From assembly GCF_021233435.1 (NCBI RefSeq), contig NZ_CP089468.1:2356001-2420000 (forward strand): DNA of 64,000 nucleotides. The letters are read 5' to 3'. The DNA is from Halobacterium noricense (GTDB lineage: Archaea; Halobacteriota; Halobacteria; Halobacteriales; Halobacteriaceae). Shown in pieces: positions 53,923 through 62,427 of the stretch (its first letter is position 1; each line of letters starts with the position of its first letter). Under the pieces are notes generated by a model. The model saw nothing but the letters and a program-made list of their open reading frames with translations. It was not told the DNA's origin and did no database searches. The translations under genes were made by a program, and so were the position numbers.

Positions 53923-55461
53923 ATGGCCGACGAACACACCGCCGACGTGCTGGTCGTCGGCAGCGGCATCGCCGGGTGTGCCGCCGCGCTCGCCGCCGCG
54001 CGCGACGACGCTGACGTGTTAGTCGCGACGAAGGCCAGCAAGCCCGCCGACGCGAGTTCCGACTGGGCGCAGGGCGGCATCGCCACCACGCGGGGCGACC
54101 CAGCGAGCCTGAAAGCGGACGTCCTCGACGCCAGCGCCGCGACTGCCGACGAGGACGCGGTGGACGTGCTCGTCGAGAACGCCGCCGACGCCGTTCGGGA
54201 CGTGCTCGTGGACACGCTCGACGTGCCGTTCGACGAGGCCGGCGACGACTACGACTTCGCGCAGGAGGCGGCGCACTCAGAGGAACGAATCCTGCACGTC
54301 GACGCGAACACTGGTCGGCACGTCCTGCGGCCGTTCCTCGCGCACCTCGACGATCACCCGAACGTGCGACTTCTCGAAGACACCGCCGCACTCGACTTGA
54401 TTACTCACGAAGGCCGCGTGTACGGCGTGCTCCTCGACTCGTCGCAGGACGGCACCCCGGCGTTCGCGGGAGCGACGATTCTCGCGACGGGCGGCATCGG
54501 CGGCTGTTTCCGTCGCACGACTAACCCCGAGCACGCGACCGGCGACGGCGTCGCGATGGCCGCGCTCGCCGGCGCGGGCGTCGCGGACATGGAGTACGTC
54601 CAGTTCCACCCGACGGTCTACGACAGCGACGACCCGTTCCTGCTCTCGGAGGCAGTTCGTGGTGAGGGTGCCGTCCTGCGGAACGGCGACGTCTCCGAGC
54701 CCCGTGATTCGGTGGCTCGGGAAACGCAGTCTCCCGGCGGCGAGCGCTTCATGCCCGCGTACCACCCGGACGCCGAGCTCGCGCCGCGGGACGTCGTCGC
54801 GCGAGCCGTCGACACGGAACGCGAGGCGACGGGCGAGGTCACGCTGGACGTCTCGCCGCTGGAGTTCGAATCCGAGTTCCCGGGTCTCGCCGCAAAGTGC
54901 GAGGACCGCGGCGTCGACTGGGAGACTGGAATCCCCGTCGCGCCCGGCCAGCACTTCCTCTGTGGCGGCGTCGCCGTCGACCACGAGGGTCGTGCGAGCC
55001 TCGATCGCCTGTTCGCCGTCGGGGAGTGCGCGCGCACCGGCGTCCACGGCGCGAACCGCCTCGCCAGCACCAGCCTCCTCGAAGGACTTGTCTGGGGCTT
55101 GCGCGCGGGTGACGCGGCGGTCGGCCACGAAGCCGAGCGGGTGGAGACACCGGACCTACTGGACCGCGATCCCGACCTGTCGGCACGCTTCGCCGACGAG
55201 AAGTTCCACCGCTTGCGTCGCGTGATGGAGGAGTGCGTCGGCCTGCGCCGCGCGCCGAGTGACCTCCAGCGCGCCCAGAGCGTGCTCCGACGGCTGAAAG
55301 GAGAAGTCGACGCGTACGTTCGCACGCGCACGGCCCGCAGCCTCTACGAACTCCGGAACGCCGCCGTGACCGGGCTGCTGGTCGCGCGAGCGGCCGCCGA
55401 GAACGACCAGAGCGTGGGCTGTCACTACGTCGAGCGCGAGGGGAGTAATGCCAGTCACTGA
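53923..55461 (+). CDS. nadB: L-aspartate oxidase
   Basis: The 512-residue flavoprotein oxidises aspartate to iminoaspartate for NadA. VLVVGSGIAGCAAALAAA binds FAD, SSDWAQGGIATT follows, FHPTVYDSDDPFLLSEAVRG holds the substrate segment, and the C-terminal helical domain ends the chain. Residues 257-272 (DVSEPRDSVARETQSPG) look inserted compared with the normal NADGERF segment, and are encoded over a 7-bp-stem palindrome at 54695-54720. It overlaps nadC by 14 bp. Confidence 0.95.
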   Translation: MADEHTADVLVVGSGIAGCAAALAAARDDADVLVATKASKPADASSDWAQGGIATTRGDPASLKADVLDASAATADEDAVDVLVENAADAVRDVLVDTLDVPFDEAGDDYDFAQEAAHSEERILHVDANTGRHVLRPFLAHLDDHPNVRLLEDTAALDLITHEGRVYGVLLDSSQDGTPAFAGATILATGGIGGCFRRTTNPEHATGDGVAMAALAGAGVADMEYVQFHPTVYDSDDPFLLSEAVRGEGAVLRNGDVSEPRDSVARETQSPGGERFMPAYHPDAELAPRDVVARAVDTEREATGEVTLDVSPLEFESEFPGLAAKCEDRGVDWETGIPVAPGQHFLCGGVAVDHEGRASLDRLFAVGECARTGVHGANRLASTSLLEGLVWGLRAGDAAVGHEAERVETPDLLDRDPDLSARFADEKFHRLRRVMEECVGLRRAPSDLQRAQSVLRRLKGEVDAYVRTRTARSLYELRNAAVTGLLVARAAAENDQSVGCHYVEREGSNASH

Positions 55462-56257
55462 CGCCGTCGTCGAGCGGTGGCTGCGCGAGGACTTGGGCCA
55501 CCACGACGTGACCAACGACGTGCCCGGCGAGACGGACGGTCGACTCGTCGCCAAGCAGTCAGGGGTCGTCGCGGGTCTCGACGCCGGAACGAGCGTCTTC
55601 GACTACCTCGGCTGTGACGCCGACGCGACCCGCGAGGACGGCGACCGCGTGGCCGCAGGCGACACCGTGTTGACCGTCGAGGGGCCCGCGAAGGCCGTAC
55701 TGCGGGGCGAGCGTGTCGCGGTCAACGTCCTCGGCCACGCGTCCGGGGTCGCGACGAAGACGCGGCGCGCCGTCGACGCCGCACGCGAGGGGACCGAGGA
55801 CGTGGCGATTGCGGCGACGCGGAAGACCACCCCGGGGTTGCGGGGCGTGGAGAAGCGCGCCGTCGTCGCGGGCGGCGGGGACACCCACCGCCTCGACCTC
55901 TCGCATATGGTGATGGTGAAGGACAACCACGTCGCGGAGATGGGACTCGAAGCCGCCGTCGCGCACTTCCGAGAACGCGCGTCGTTCGCCACCAAGATAG
56001 AAGTCGAAGCGGAGGACCCGGCGGATGCGGCCCGAGCGGCCGAGGCCGGTGCGGACGTCGTACTCTTGGACAACATGACTCCTGCGGAGACTCGGGAGGC
56101 CGTCGAAGCCCTCTCGGACGACGTGCTCGCGGAGGCCAGCGGTGGGATTACCGTCGAGGACGTGCCGGCGTACGCCGCGACGGGCGTCGACGTGATCTCG
56201 ATGGGAGCGCTCACGCACTCCGCGCCCGCCCTCGACTACTCGTTCCGAACCGACTAA
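55448..56257 (+). CDS. nadC: Nicotinate-nucleotide pyrophosphorylase (quinolinate phosphoribosyltransferase)
   Basis: The 269-residue enzyme turns quinolinate and PRPP into nicotinate mononucleotide. ATRKTTPGLRGVEKRAV and HRLDLSHMVMVKDNH carry the Arg/His/Lys residues of the active site, and LLDNMTPAETREAVE the last barrel strands. It starts inside nadB (14-bp overlap), so the three enzymes are made together. Its stop abuts the gpmI stop. Confidence 0.96.
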   Translation: MPVTDAVVERWLREDLGHHDVTNDVPGETDGRLVAKQSGVVAGLDAGTSVFDYLGCDADATREDGDRVAAGDTVLTVEGPAKAVLRGERVAVNVLGHASGVATKTRRAVDAAREGTEDVAIAATRKTTPGLRGVEKRAVVAGGGDTHRLDLSHMVMVKDNHVAEMGLEAAVAHFRERASFATKIEVEAEDPADAARAAEAGADVVLLDNMTPAETREAVEALSDDVLAEASGGITVEDVPAYAATGVDVISMGALTHSAPALDYSFRTD

Positions 56258-57838
56258 TTAGTCGAGCAGCGACGTTCCGGTCATCGCCGTCGGTCGCTCC
56301 ACGTCCAGCAGGTCGAGCAGCGTCGGCGCGACATCCCGGAGTGCGCCGCCCTCGCGGACGTCGCTGGCGTCCTCCTCGCTCTCCTCGGCGGGGCGGTGGA
56401 CGAACGGGACGGGGTTGAACGTGTGTGCGGTGTGGGGGTCCTCGCGGGTGCCCATATCGTCGGCGTTGCCGTGGTCGGCGGTGACGCAGACGTCGGCGCC
56501 GGCGTCGCGGAGTGCGGGAACGAGGCGCGCGAGCTGGCTGTCGACGGTTTCGACGGCCTCGATGGCGGCCTCGTAGTCGCCGGTGTGGCCGACCATGTCG
56601 GGGTTCGCGTAGTTCAACACGAGCACGTCCGGGTCGTCGGATGCGAGCACGTCGAGCGCGACGTCAGTGACGTCCTCGGCGCTCATTTCGGGCGCGAGGT
56701 CGTACGTGGGGACGTCCGGGCTCTCGACGATTTCGCGGCGTTCGCCCGCGAACTCCACCTCGCGGCCGCCGTTCAGGAAGTACGTCACGTGAGGGTACTT
56801 CTCGGACTCGGCGACCCGCAGTTGGGTGAGGGAGTGCTCGGCGAGTACTTCGCCGAGCGTGTCCGCGGGGCGCTCGGACTCGAACGCGACCGGGAGGTCG
56901 AACGTCTCGTCGTACTCGGTCATCGTCGCCACCGGCACCTCCGGTGGGTCCGTCGAGACGCCTTCTTCCTCCCAGTCGTCGGGGCGGATGTCCGCGAGCA
57001 TGCGGACGAGTTGGCGCGCGCGGTCCGCGCGGAAGTTGCAGAACACGACGGCGTCGCCCTCGCTGAGTGCGTCCCCGCCCCTCACGATGGTGGGTTCGAC
57101 GAACTCGTCGGTGTCGCCGCGGTCGTAGCTCTCCTGGACTGCTTCGACCGCGGATTCGGCGCGGTGGTCGCCGTTCCGGTTGACGATGGCGTCGTACGCG
57201 CGCTTCGTGCGCTCCCAGTTCTGGTCGCGGTCCATCGCGTAGTACCGCCCGACGACGGTGGCGACGTCGCCGGTGTCGTACTCGTCGGTGACTTCTCGGA
57301 GGGTTTGGAGGTAGTTCTCGCCGCCGTGGGGTGCGGTGTCGCGGCCGTCCATGAACGCGTGCGTGGTCGCGGGGAGGTCGCGGCTGGCGGCGCATTCGAG
57401 GAGCGTGTGGAGGTGTTCGTGGTCAGAGTGGACGCCGCCGTCGCTGACGAGCCCCATGAAGTGGACGCGGCTGCCCGTGCGTTCGACGTGGTCGAGCGCG
57501 CCGCTGATGGCGTCGTTCTGGCAGAGCTCGCCGTCGGCGATGGCGTCGTTGATGCGGGTGTACTCCTGTCGAACGACGCGGCCGGAGCCGATGGTGAGGT
57601 GGCCGACCTCGCTGTTGCCCATCTGGCCGCGCGGGAGGCCGACCTCGCGGCCGTGCGTGGTGAGCGTACCGAAGCCGCCGCGGCGCGAGTACTCGTCGAA
57701 ATTCGGCGTGTCCGCCGCCGCAACTGCGTTCAGTCGGTCCCGCGAGTCTTGCGAGTGGGACGTCGAGGCGGCTTCGCCGCCTCGGAAGTCGTGGTCGGCG
57801 AGCCCCCAGCCGTCGAGAATCACCAGCGCGGCCTGCAT
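56258..57838 (-). CDS. gpmI: 2,3-bisphosphoglycerate-independent phosphoglycerate mutase
   Basis: The 526-residue enzyme interconverts 3- and 2-phosphoglycerate. It has the alkaline-phosphatase-type metal sites: LVILDGWG, S76 in GNSEVGH, FMDGRDTAPHGG, YAMDRDQNWERT, NYANPDMVGHTG and TADHGNADDM. Residues 19-33 (RGGEAASTSHSQDS) are extra compared with the usual DHDxRDAVxAADTPNF start, and residues 19-25 are encoded by a perfect 9-bp-stem palindrome at 57764-57784. Confidence 0.95.
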   Translation of the reverse strand: MQAALVILDGWGLADHDFRGGEAASTSHSQDSRDRLNAVAAADTPNFDEYSRRGGFGTLTTHGREVGLPRGQMGNSEVGHLTIGSGRVVRQEYTRINDAIADGELCQNDAISGALDHVERTGSRVHFMGLVSDGGVHSDHEHLHTLLECAASRDLPATTHAFMDGRDTAPHGGENYLQTLREVTDEYDTGDVATVVGRYYAMDRDQNWERTKRAYDAIVNRNGDHRAESAVEAVQESYDRGDTDEFVEPTIVRGGDALSEGDAVVFCNFRADRARQLVRMLADIRPDDWEEEGVSTDPPEVPVATMTEYDETFDLPVAFESERPADTLGEVLAEHSLTQLRVAESEKYPHVTYFLNGGREVEFAGERREIVESPDVPTYDLAPEMSAEDVTDVALDVLASDDPDVLVLNYANPDMVGHTGDYEAAIEAVETVDSQLARLVPALRDAGADVCVTADHGNADDMGTREDPHTAHTFNPVPFVHRPAEESEEDASDVREGGALRDVAPTLLDLLDVERPTAMTGTSLLD

Positions 57839-57890
57839 GTTCGGGGGTCCGCGGGCCGCCCGTATTTACGTGTCGTCTTCGGCCAGTGCG

Positions 57891-58154
57891 TCAGTCGCCG
57901 TCGGGCGCGCGGGCGTCCGCCGTCGCGTCGACGTCGAACTCGGCACCGCAATCCGCGCACGCCATGTGGCGACCGGGAACGGTGCGTTGGGCCGCGACGA
58001 GCCCGCACTCGGGGCAGACGCTGTACGGTCGCTCCTCGGCGGGTGCGCCGGGCTCTACGGCCATCCGAATCCACGCGTCTGGGTCGGCTTCGTCGTAGAG
58101 TTCCACGCCGTCGTCGGTGCGTCGCCAGTTGACCGTGGAGTCGCCCTGCGACAT
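57891..58154 (-). CDS. Zinc-ribbon protein (87 aa), hypothetical
   Basis: The 87-residue acidic protein has CPEC and CADC pairs 17 residues apart, a compact zinc ribbon preceded by WRRTDDGVELYDE and WIRMAVEPG. It may bind nucleic acid or protein. The stop lies 53 bp upstream of gpmI on the same strand, so it could precede it in one transcript. Function unknown. Confidence 0.65.
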   Translation of the reverse strand: MSQGDSTVNWRRTDDGVELYDEADPDAWIRMAVEPGAPAEERPYSVCPECGLVAAQRTVPGRHMACADCGAEFDVDATADARAPDGD

Positions 58155-58314
58155 CTACCCCACCCTCTCTCCCGCGACCATTTAACTATTCTGACAAAAG
58201 TTAGCTCGCCCACGAGTAAACGCCGCCATCTGGTGGTTAGTGCGAGTGAAGAAATCGTCCCCCGGGGCCGCGCGAACGACTGCCTATTTGACCCTCCGCG
58301 CCCGAGGGACGGCC

Positions 58315-59565
58315 ATGACCCTCGACCCCGTCCACTTCGACGGCATCGCGGAACTCGCGAGCCAGATTCGCCACGAGGTGGACGCCGAGGAGCACCGCGA
58401 CGTCGCCGAGGAGACGTGGGCGAACTCCCTCGACCCGCTCTACGGCGACGACGGCCCCGTGCTGGAACCGCTCGCGGAACAGCGGCGCTCGGCCGCAGAT
58501 GTCGAAGAGTTGGCGCTCCAGTCGTCGCCGTTCGACACCGCCCACGGCCTCGACTCTGGCACCATCAACCCGAAGACGTTCAAGAACGGGCTCGTGCTGG
58601 ACCTCGCCCAGGCCGCGATGAGCGCGACGCCCAGCGACCTCGACCTCCACCGCTCGCGCACGGTCATCACGAGCGTCCACTCCAACGACGCCACCGTCCG
58701 CACAGATACGGACTGGCGCAAGTGGGACGAGGGGTACAGCCGCGGCCGCATCGTCCACACGACGCCGCTGGCCCGCGACCAAGAACGCGTAGTGCACGGC
58801 CTCGCGCTCTACCTCGCGGAGAGCCACCACGCCCTCGAACACGCCGACGATGTGGACGACCTCCTCCTGCTGGACGGTCCGGTCTACCCCAAGCAGCTCG
58901 TGAACTGGGCGGACCGCCACGCGAGCCTCGCGGACCTCGTCACCGAGAACGAGCTCGTCGGCGAGGTGCTGGAGAACTACGTCCGCCTCGTCGAGCGCTT
59001 CGCCGAGAAGGACGTGCCGCTGGCGGGCTTCGTGAAGAGTCCAGCGAGCCAGGCGCTCGTGCGCGCACTCCGCGACCGCGGCCGGCCGACGCCGTGGGCT
59101 AGCGACGCCGCGTTCTTCGGGCAGGTGCTCGAACGCCGCGAATTTATCGACGGCGACGACTACCACCGCATCACCGACGAACTGGCGTGGACGGGCTGGT
59201 TCACGTCCACCCTCGGCGCGGACGGCGTGTTCGCCGATTCCAGCGAACTCGGCGTCGAACGCGAACTCCCCGCGGAGTGCTACGAGGTCGCGTTCTTCGT
59301 CGTCTACGACCCGCGCACCGACCTCGTGCACAAGGTCGAACTGCCGCGCGCGTTCGCCGACAGCGAGGACTGCCGGGACGCCGTCGAGCGCTACGTCACC
59401 AGCCAGGTTGCCGCGGAAGCCGGGCCGCCCAAGCCCGTCGGGAAAGCCGACGAACTCGCGCGCATCGGCGCGACCGAGAAGGAGGAACTCGTCCGCAAGC
59501 TCGAGCGCTCCTTCGACAGCCGGCGCGACGAGAACTACGACGACCAGCGCTGGTCCGAGAGCTGA
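58315..59565 (+). CDS. nurA: NurA-domain 5'-3' nuclease
   Basis: The 416-residue protein has the NurA layout: an acidic N-terminal helical region, a central nuclease core with VVYDPRTDLVHKVELPR and VDDLLLLDGPVYPKQL, and a C-terminal helical tail. NurA works with HerA in DNA end resection; herA begins 2.9 kb downstream on the same strand. Between them lie an ABC pair and a small gene, so the usual adjacency has been broken. ATG at 58315 gives the family start. Confidence 0.85.
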   Translation: MTLDPVHFDGIAELASQIRHEVDAEEHRDVAEETWANSLDPLYGDDGPVLEPLAEQRRSAADVEELALQSSPFDTAHGLDSGTINPKTFKNGLVLDLAQAAMSATPSDLDLHRSRTVITSVHSNDATVRTDTDWRKWDEGYSRGRIVHTTPLARDQERVVHGLALYLAESHHALEHADDVDDLLLLDGPVYPKQLVNWADRHASLADLVTENELVGEVLENYVRLVERFAEKDVPLAGFVKSPASQALVRALRDRGRPTPWASDAAFFGQVLERREFIDGDDYHRITDELAWTGWFTSTLGADGVFADSSELGVERELPAECYEVAFFVVYDPRTDLVHKVELPRAFADSEDCRDAVERYVTSQVAAEAGPPKPVGKADELARIGATEKEELVRKLERSFDSRRDENYDDQRWSES

Positions 59566-59625
59566 TTGCGCGGCCCGCGAACCCGCGTCTACCTTTAAGT
59601 CGAACGAACCAGCAGTTCCGAGTGA

Positions 59626-60384
59626 ATGACCGACCGCGCCATCGAGACGCGCAACCTCACGAAGCGGTACGGCGACGAGACCGCCGTCGAGGGGCTGGAA
59701 CTCGCCATCCCCGCCGGCAGCGTCTACGGTTTCCTCGGCCCGAACGGTGCCGGGAAGACCACCACGATGCGGATGCTCACGACGCTCACGAAACCCAGCG
59801 ACGGCACCGCGACGGTCGCGGGCGCGGACGTCACAAACCGCGATGCCGTCGTCTCGAACGTCGGCTACCTCTCCGAGGAGCCGCCGCTGCACGCCGAACT
59901 CACGGCCCGCGAGCAACTCCGGTACGTCGCCGGCCTCCGCGACCTCCCCGAGGCGGAGGCCGAGGCGCGCATCGACGACCTGCTCGGCCGCTTCTCGCTG
60001 GCCGGCGACGCCGACAAGCGCATCTCGGCGTACTCGAAGGGGATGAAACAGAAGGTCGGCATCATCCAGGCGATGCTCCACGACCCGGCCGTGCTCTTCC
60101 TCGACGAGCCGACGTCGGGGCTGGACCCCCGGGCCGCCCGCACCGTCCGCGACACCATCGCAGACCTCACCGAGGGCGACGCCACCGTCTTCCTCTCGAC
60201 GCACATCCTCCCAGTCGTCGACGAGCTCGCGGACACCGTCGGCGTGCTCTACGACGGTCGCCTCGTCACCGAAGGGTCCCCGGAGCACCTCAAGACCCGC
60301 GCGGAAGCCGGCGACGAGCGCACGCTCGAAGACGTCTTCCTCGAAGTCACCGGCGGCATCGGTGACGCGGCCGAGGAGGCCTGA
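59626..60384 (+). CDS. ABC exporter ATP-binding protein
   Basis: The 252-residue ATPase has Walker A GPNGAGKTTT (about 38-47), signature YSKGMKQKVG, Walker B VLFLDEPTSGLD and switch His in STH. It follows the pattern of ABC-2 exporters (CcmA/DrrA-like), with the permease gene one base after its stop. The substrate is unknown. It splits nurA from herA. Confidence 0.92.
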   Translation: MTDRAIETRNLTKRYGDETAVEGLELAIPAGSVYGFLGPNGAGKTTTMRMLTTLTKPSDGTATVAGADVTNRDAVVSNVGYLSEEPPLHAELTAREQLRYVAGLRDLPEAEAEARIDDLLGRFSLAGDADKRISAYSKGMKQKVGIIQAMLHDPAVLFLDEPTSGLDPRAARTVRDTIADLTEGDATVFLSTHILPVVDELADTVGVLYDGRLVTEGSPEHLKTRAEAGDERTLEDVFLEVTGGIGDAAEEA

Positions 60385-60385
60385 G

Positions 60386-61993
60386 ATGCCCGCGTTCCCG
60401 GACCCGAACCACGCCGCCCGCATCGCCGTCAACGAGCTCCGCATCGCGTGGCGGACGCTCCGCGGGAAGAGCACCGCCCAACTCGCGTCCGTCGGCATCG
60501 TCGCCGTCTTCGGCGTCGCATTCACTGCGGCGGCCGCCTACGGCGCGTACCTGGGTGGCCGCGGCCTCGCAGAGAACCCTGGCGAACTGAGCCAGCTCGT
60601 CAGCCTCGTACCCGCCGGTCTCGCCACCATCACGCTGTTCATGGCGGCGTACCTGACCGTCGTCCAACTCGGCGACATCGACGTCCGCGACGGCTACCTC
60701 ACCACGGTCCCCGCCCGCGACGTGGTCGGCGGCCTGCTGCTCGCGGGCTACGTGCGCGCTTCGGGCTTATTCGTCGCGCCGCTGCTGGTCGCCTCGGTCG
60801 CGTTCGCGGTCGGCGCGGGCTCCCCGGTGGCGTTCCCGCTCGCCGCGCTCGCCGTGCTCACGCTCACCGCGACCGCGTTCCTCGTCGGCTTCCCAATCGG
60901 TGTCGGCATCGCCTATCTCGCCAGCCGGTCGGCACTGGTCGCGCGGTTCAAGACGCTCATCGGCGCCGCCGCGTTCCTCGCGTACTTCGGACTCATCGTC
61001 TCCGGGACGTTCGACGAGGCTATCGACCCGATTATCGGCGTCGCGCAAGCCTCGCCCGTCTCGTGGTACGCCGACCTCGCTACGCTCGCGGTCGTCCCCT
61101 CCGCGAGCGCCGCGAAAGCCGGTGTCGTCCTCGCTGGCTCCATTCTCCTCGGCGCGGGCGGCGTGCTCGCGAGCGTCCGGCTCTCCGAGCGCCGCTGGTA
61201 CACCGAGAGCGTCGAAGCCAGCGAACGCGAAACCGACTCCGTCTCCGGCGGCCGCCTCGATCGCCTCGTCGGGCGGCGGCCCGCGTGGGTCGCGCGGAAG
61301 AGTTGGCTACGCGCCCGCCGTGCCCCCATCAAACTCGTCTTCGTCGCCTACCCCGCGTTCCTGCTCGTGACGCCCGTGCAAGCGAGCGTCGAAGCCGGCC
61401 ACGTCACCGCCTCGCTCCCGCCGTCGATTGCGCTGTACGGCGCGTGGATGACCGGCGCCGCGTTCACCCTCAACCCGCTCGGCGACGAGGGCGCAGTGCT
61501 CCCGGTCACCGCGATTTCGGGCGTCTCGGGTCGCGACTTCGTCGGCGGGCTCGTCGTTGCGAGCGCCGTCTTCGGCGTCCCGCTGACGGTCGCCGTCGCG
61601 GGTGGGCTCGCCGCCCTCAGTCCGCTTCCCCCGGTCGCGCTCGTATGTACGGTCGTCGCGGCCGCCGTCCTCCCGGTGCTTGCGGCTGCGCTCGCGGCTG
61701 GCGTGGGCACGACCTACCCAAAGTACGACGCCACCAGTATCAGCCGCAGCCGCGAGGTCGTCGTCCCCTCGATGTGGGCGTTCGGCGTCTACACGCTCGC
61801 GTTCCTGCTCACCGCCGGCATCGCCACCGCCGTTCAGGTCCCCGCGGCTGCCAGCGGGCTCGCAAACCTCCTCGGTGTCGCCGACGCCGCCGTCCACGTC
61901 GGCGCGCTCGCTGTCGGCGTGTTCCTCGCAGGAATCCTCGCGACCATCTCTGTCCGAATCGCGGTGCGCGCGTTCGACGACTACACCGCCTAG
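60386..61993 (+). CDS. ABC exporter permease, 535 aa
   Basis: The protein has about twelve hydrophobic segments in two halves separated by an acidic charged region near residues 265-300 (SERETDSVSGGRLDRLVG). It begins MPAFPDPNHAARIAVNELRIAW and lies directly after its ATPase, like large ABC-2-type exporter permeases. No substrate hint is visible. Its TAG shares the tetramer CTAG (61990-61993) with the convergent small gene. Confidence 0.85.
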   Translation: MPAFPDPNHAARIAVNELRIAWRTLRGKSTAQLASVGIVAVFGVAFTAAAAYGAYLGGRGLAENPGELSQLVSLVPAGLATITLFMAAYLTVVQLGDIDVRDGYLTTVPARDVVGGLLLAGYVRASGLFVAPLLVASVAFAVGAGSPVAFPLAALAVLTLTATAFLVGFPIGVGIAYLASRSALVARFKTLIGAAAFLAYFGLIVSGTFDEAIDPIIGVAQASPVSWYADLATLAVVPSASAAKAGVVLAGSILLGAGGVLASVRLSERRWYTESVEASERETDSVSGGRLDRLVGRRPAWVARKSWLRARRAPIKLVFVAYPAFLLVTPVQASVEAGHVTASLPPSIALYGAWMTGAAFTLNPLGDEGAVLPVTAISGVSGRDFVGGLVVASAVFGVPLTVAVAGGLAALSPLPPVALVCTVVAAAVLPVLAAALAAGVGTTYPKYDATSISRSREVVVPSMWAFGVYTLAFLLTAGIATAVQVPAAASGLANLLGVADAAVHVGALAVGVFLAGILATISVRIAVRAFDDYTA

Positions 61994-62331
61994 AGCTCGG
62001 CTTCGTGCTCGGGCTCGACCTCGATGTCGACGTCCGCGGGGTCGACGCCGATGCGCGCGAGCTGCGTGCGGACGTGCTCGCGGGCCGCGTCCAGCGCCTG
62101 CTCGCGCGTGTCGAACCCGCGCGGCATCGGTGATTCGAAGGCGACGTTGACGTCTCGCCCGCCGACCTCCTGGATGCTCCCGCCGCTCTCCACGGCGTAG
62201 AACTCGTCGCAGACCCAAACGTACGGCGCTGCCTCGTCGGGTGCGCCCTTGAACGACGGCGCTTCCTCGCCGCGCTCGTACAGCGTCCCCGTCAACGTCG
62301 TCCCGGCCGCCGAACCGCGCACCAGCAACAT
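61990..62331 (-). CDS. Conserved haloarchaeal protein (113 aa), possibly DUF7113-like
   Basis: The 113-residue acidic protein starts MLLVRGSAAGTTLTGTLYERG and has APYVWVCDEFYAVESGG in the middle, a mixed alpha/beta plan. No catalytic motif is seen. The family number is only a recollection. The ATG at 62331 is chosen; the longer frame upstream is not coding-like. It is divergent from herA. Confidence 0.6.
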   Translation of the reverse strand: MLLVRGSAAGTTLTGTLYERGEEAPSFKGAPDEAAPYVWVCDEFYAVESGGSIQEVGGRDVNVAFESPMPRGFDTREQALDAAREHVRTQLARIGVDPADVDIEVEPEHEAEL

Positions 62332-62427
62332 GCACGGCTGTACGGACGCGACGAGCATAAGCACGCGGACGCGGACGCACACAGCGCGAGGGAAAGCGGT
62401 TAGTGCGCGGCCCGCCACTCCGAGAGC

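Noticed and set aside
58237-60525. Very long open frame of 762 codons on the minus strand opposite nurA and the ABC genes
   Set aside because: It is a mirror effect of high-GC coding DNA; its product is Val/Arg/Ala rich with no family motif, while the plus strand has NurA and ABC motifs in normal order.
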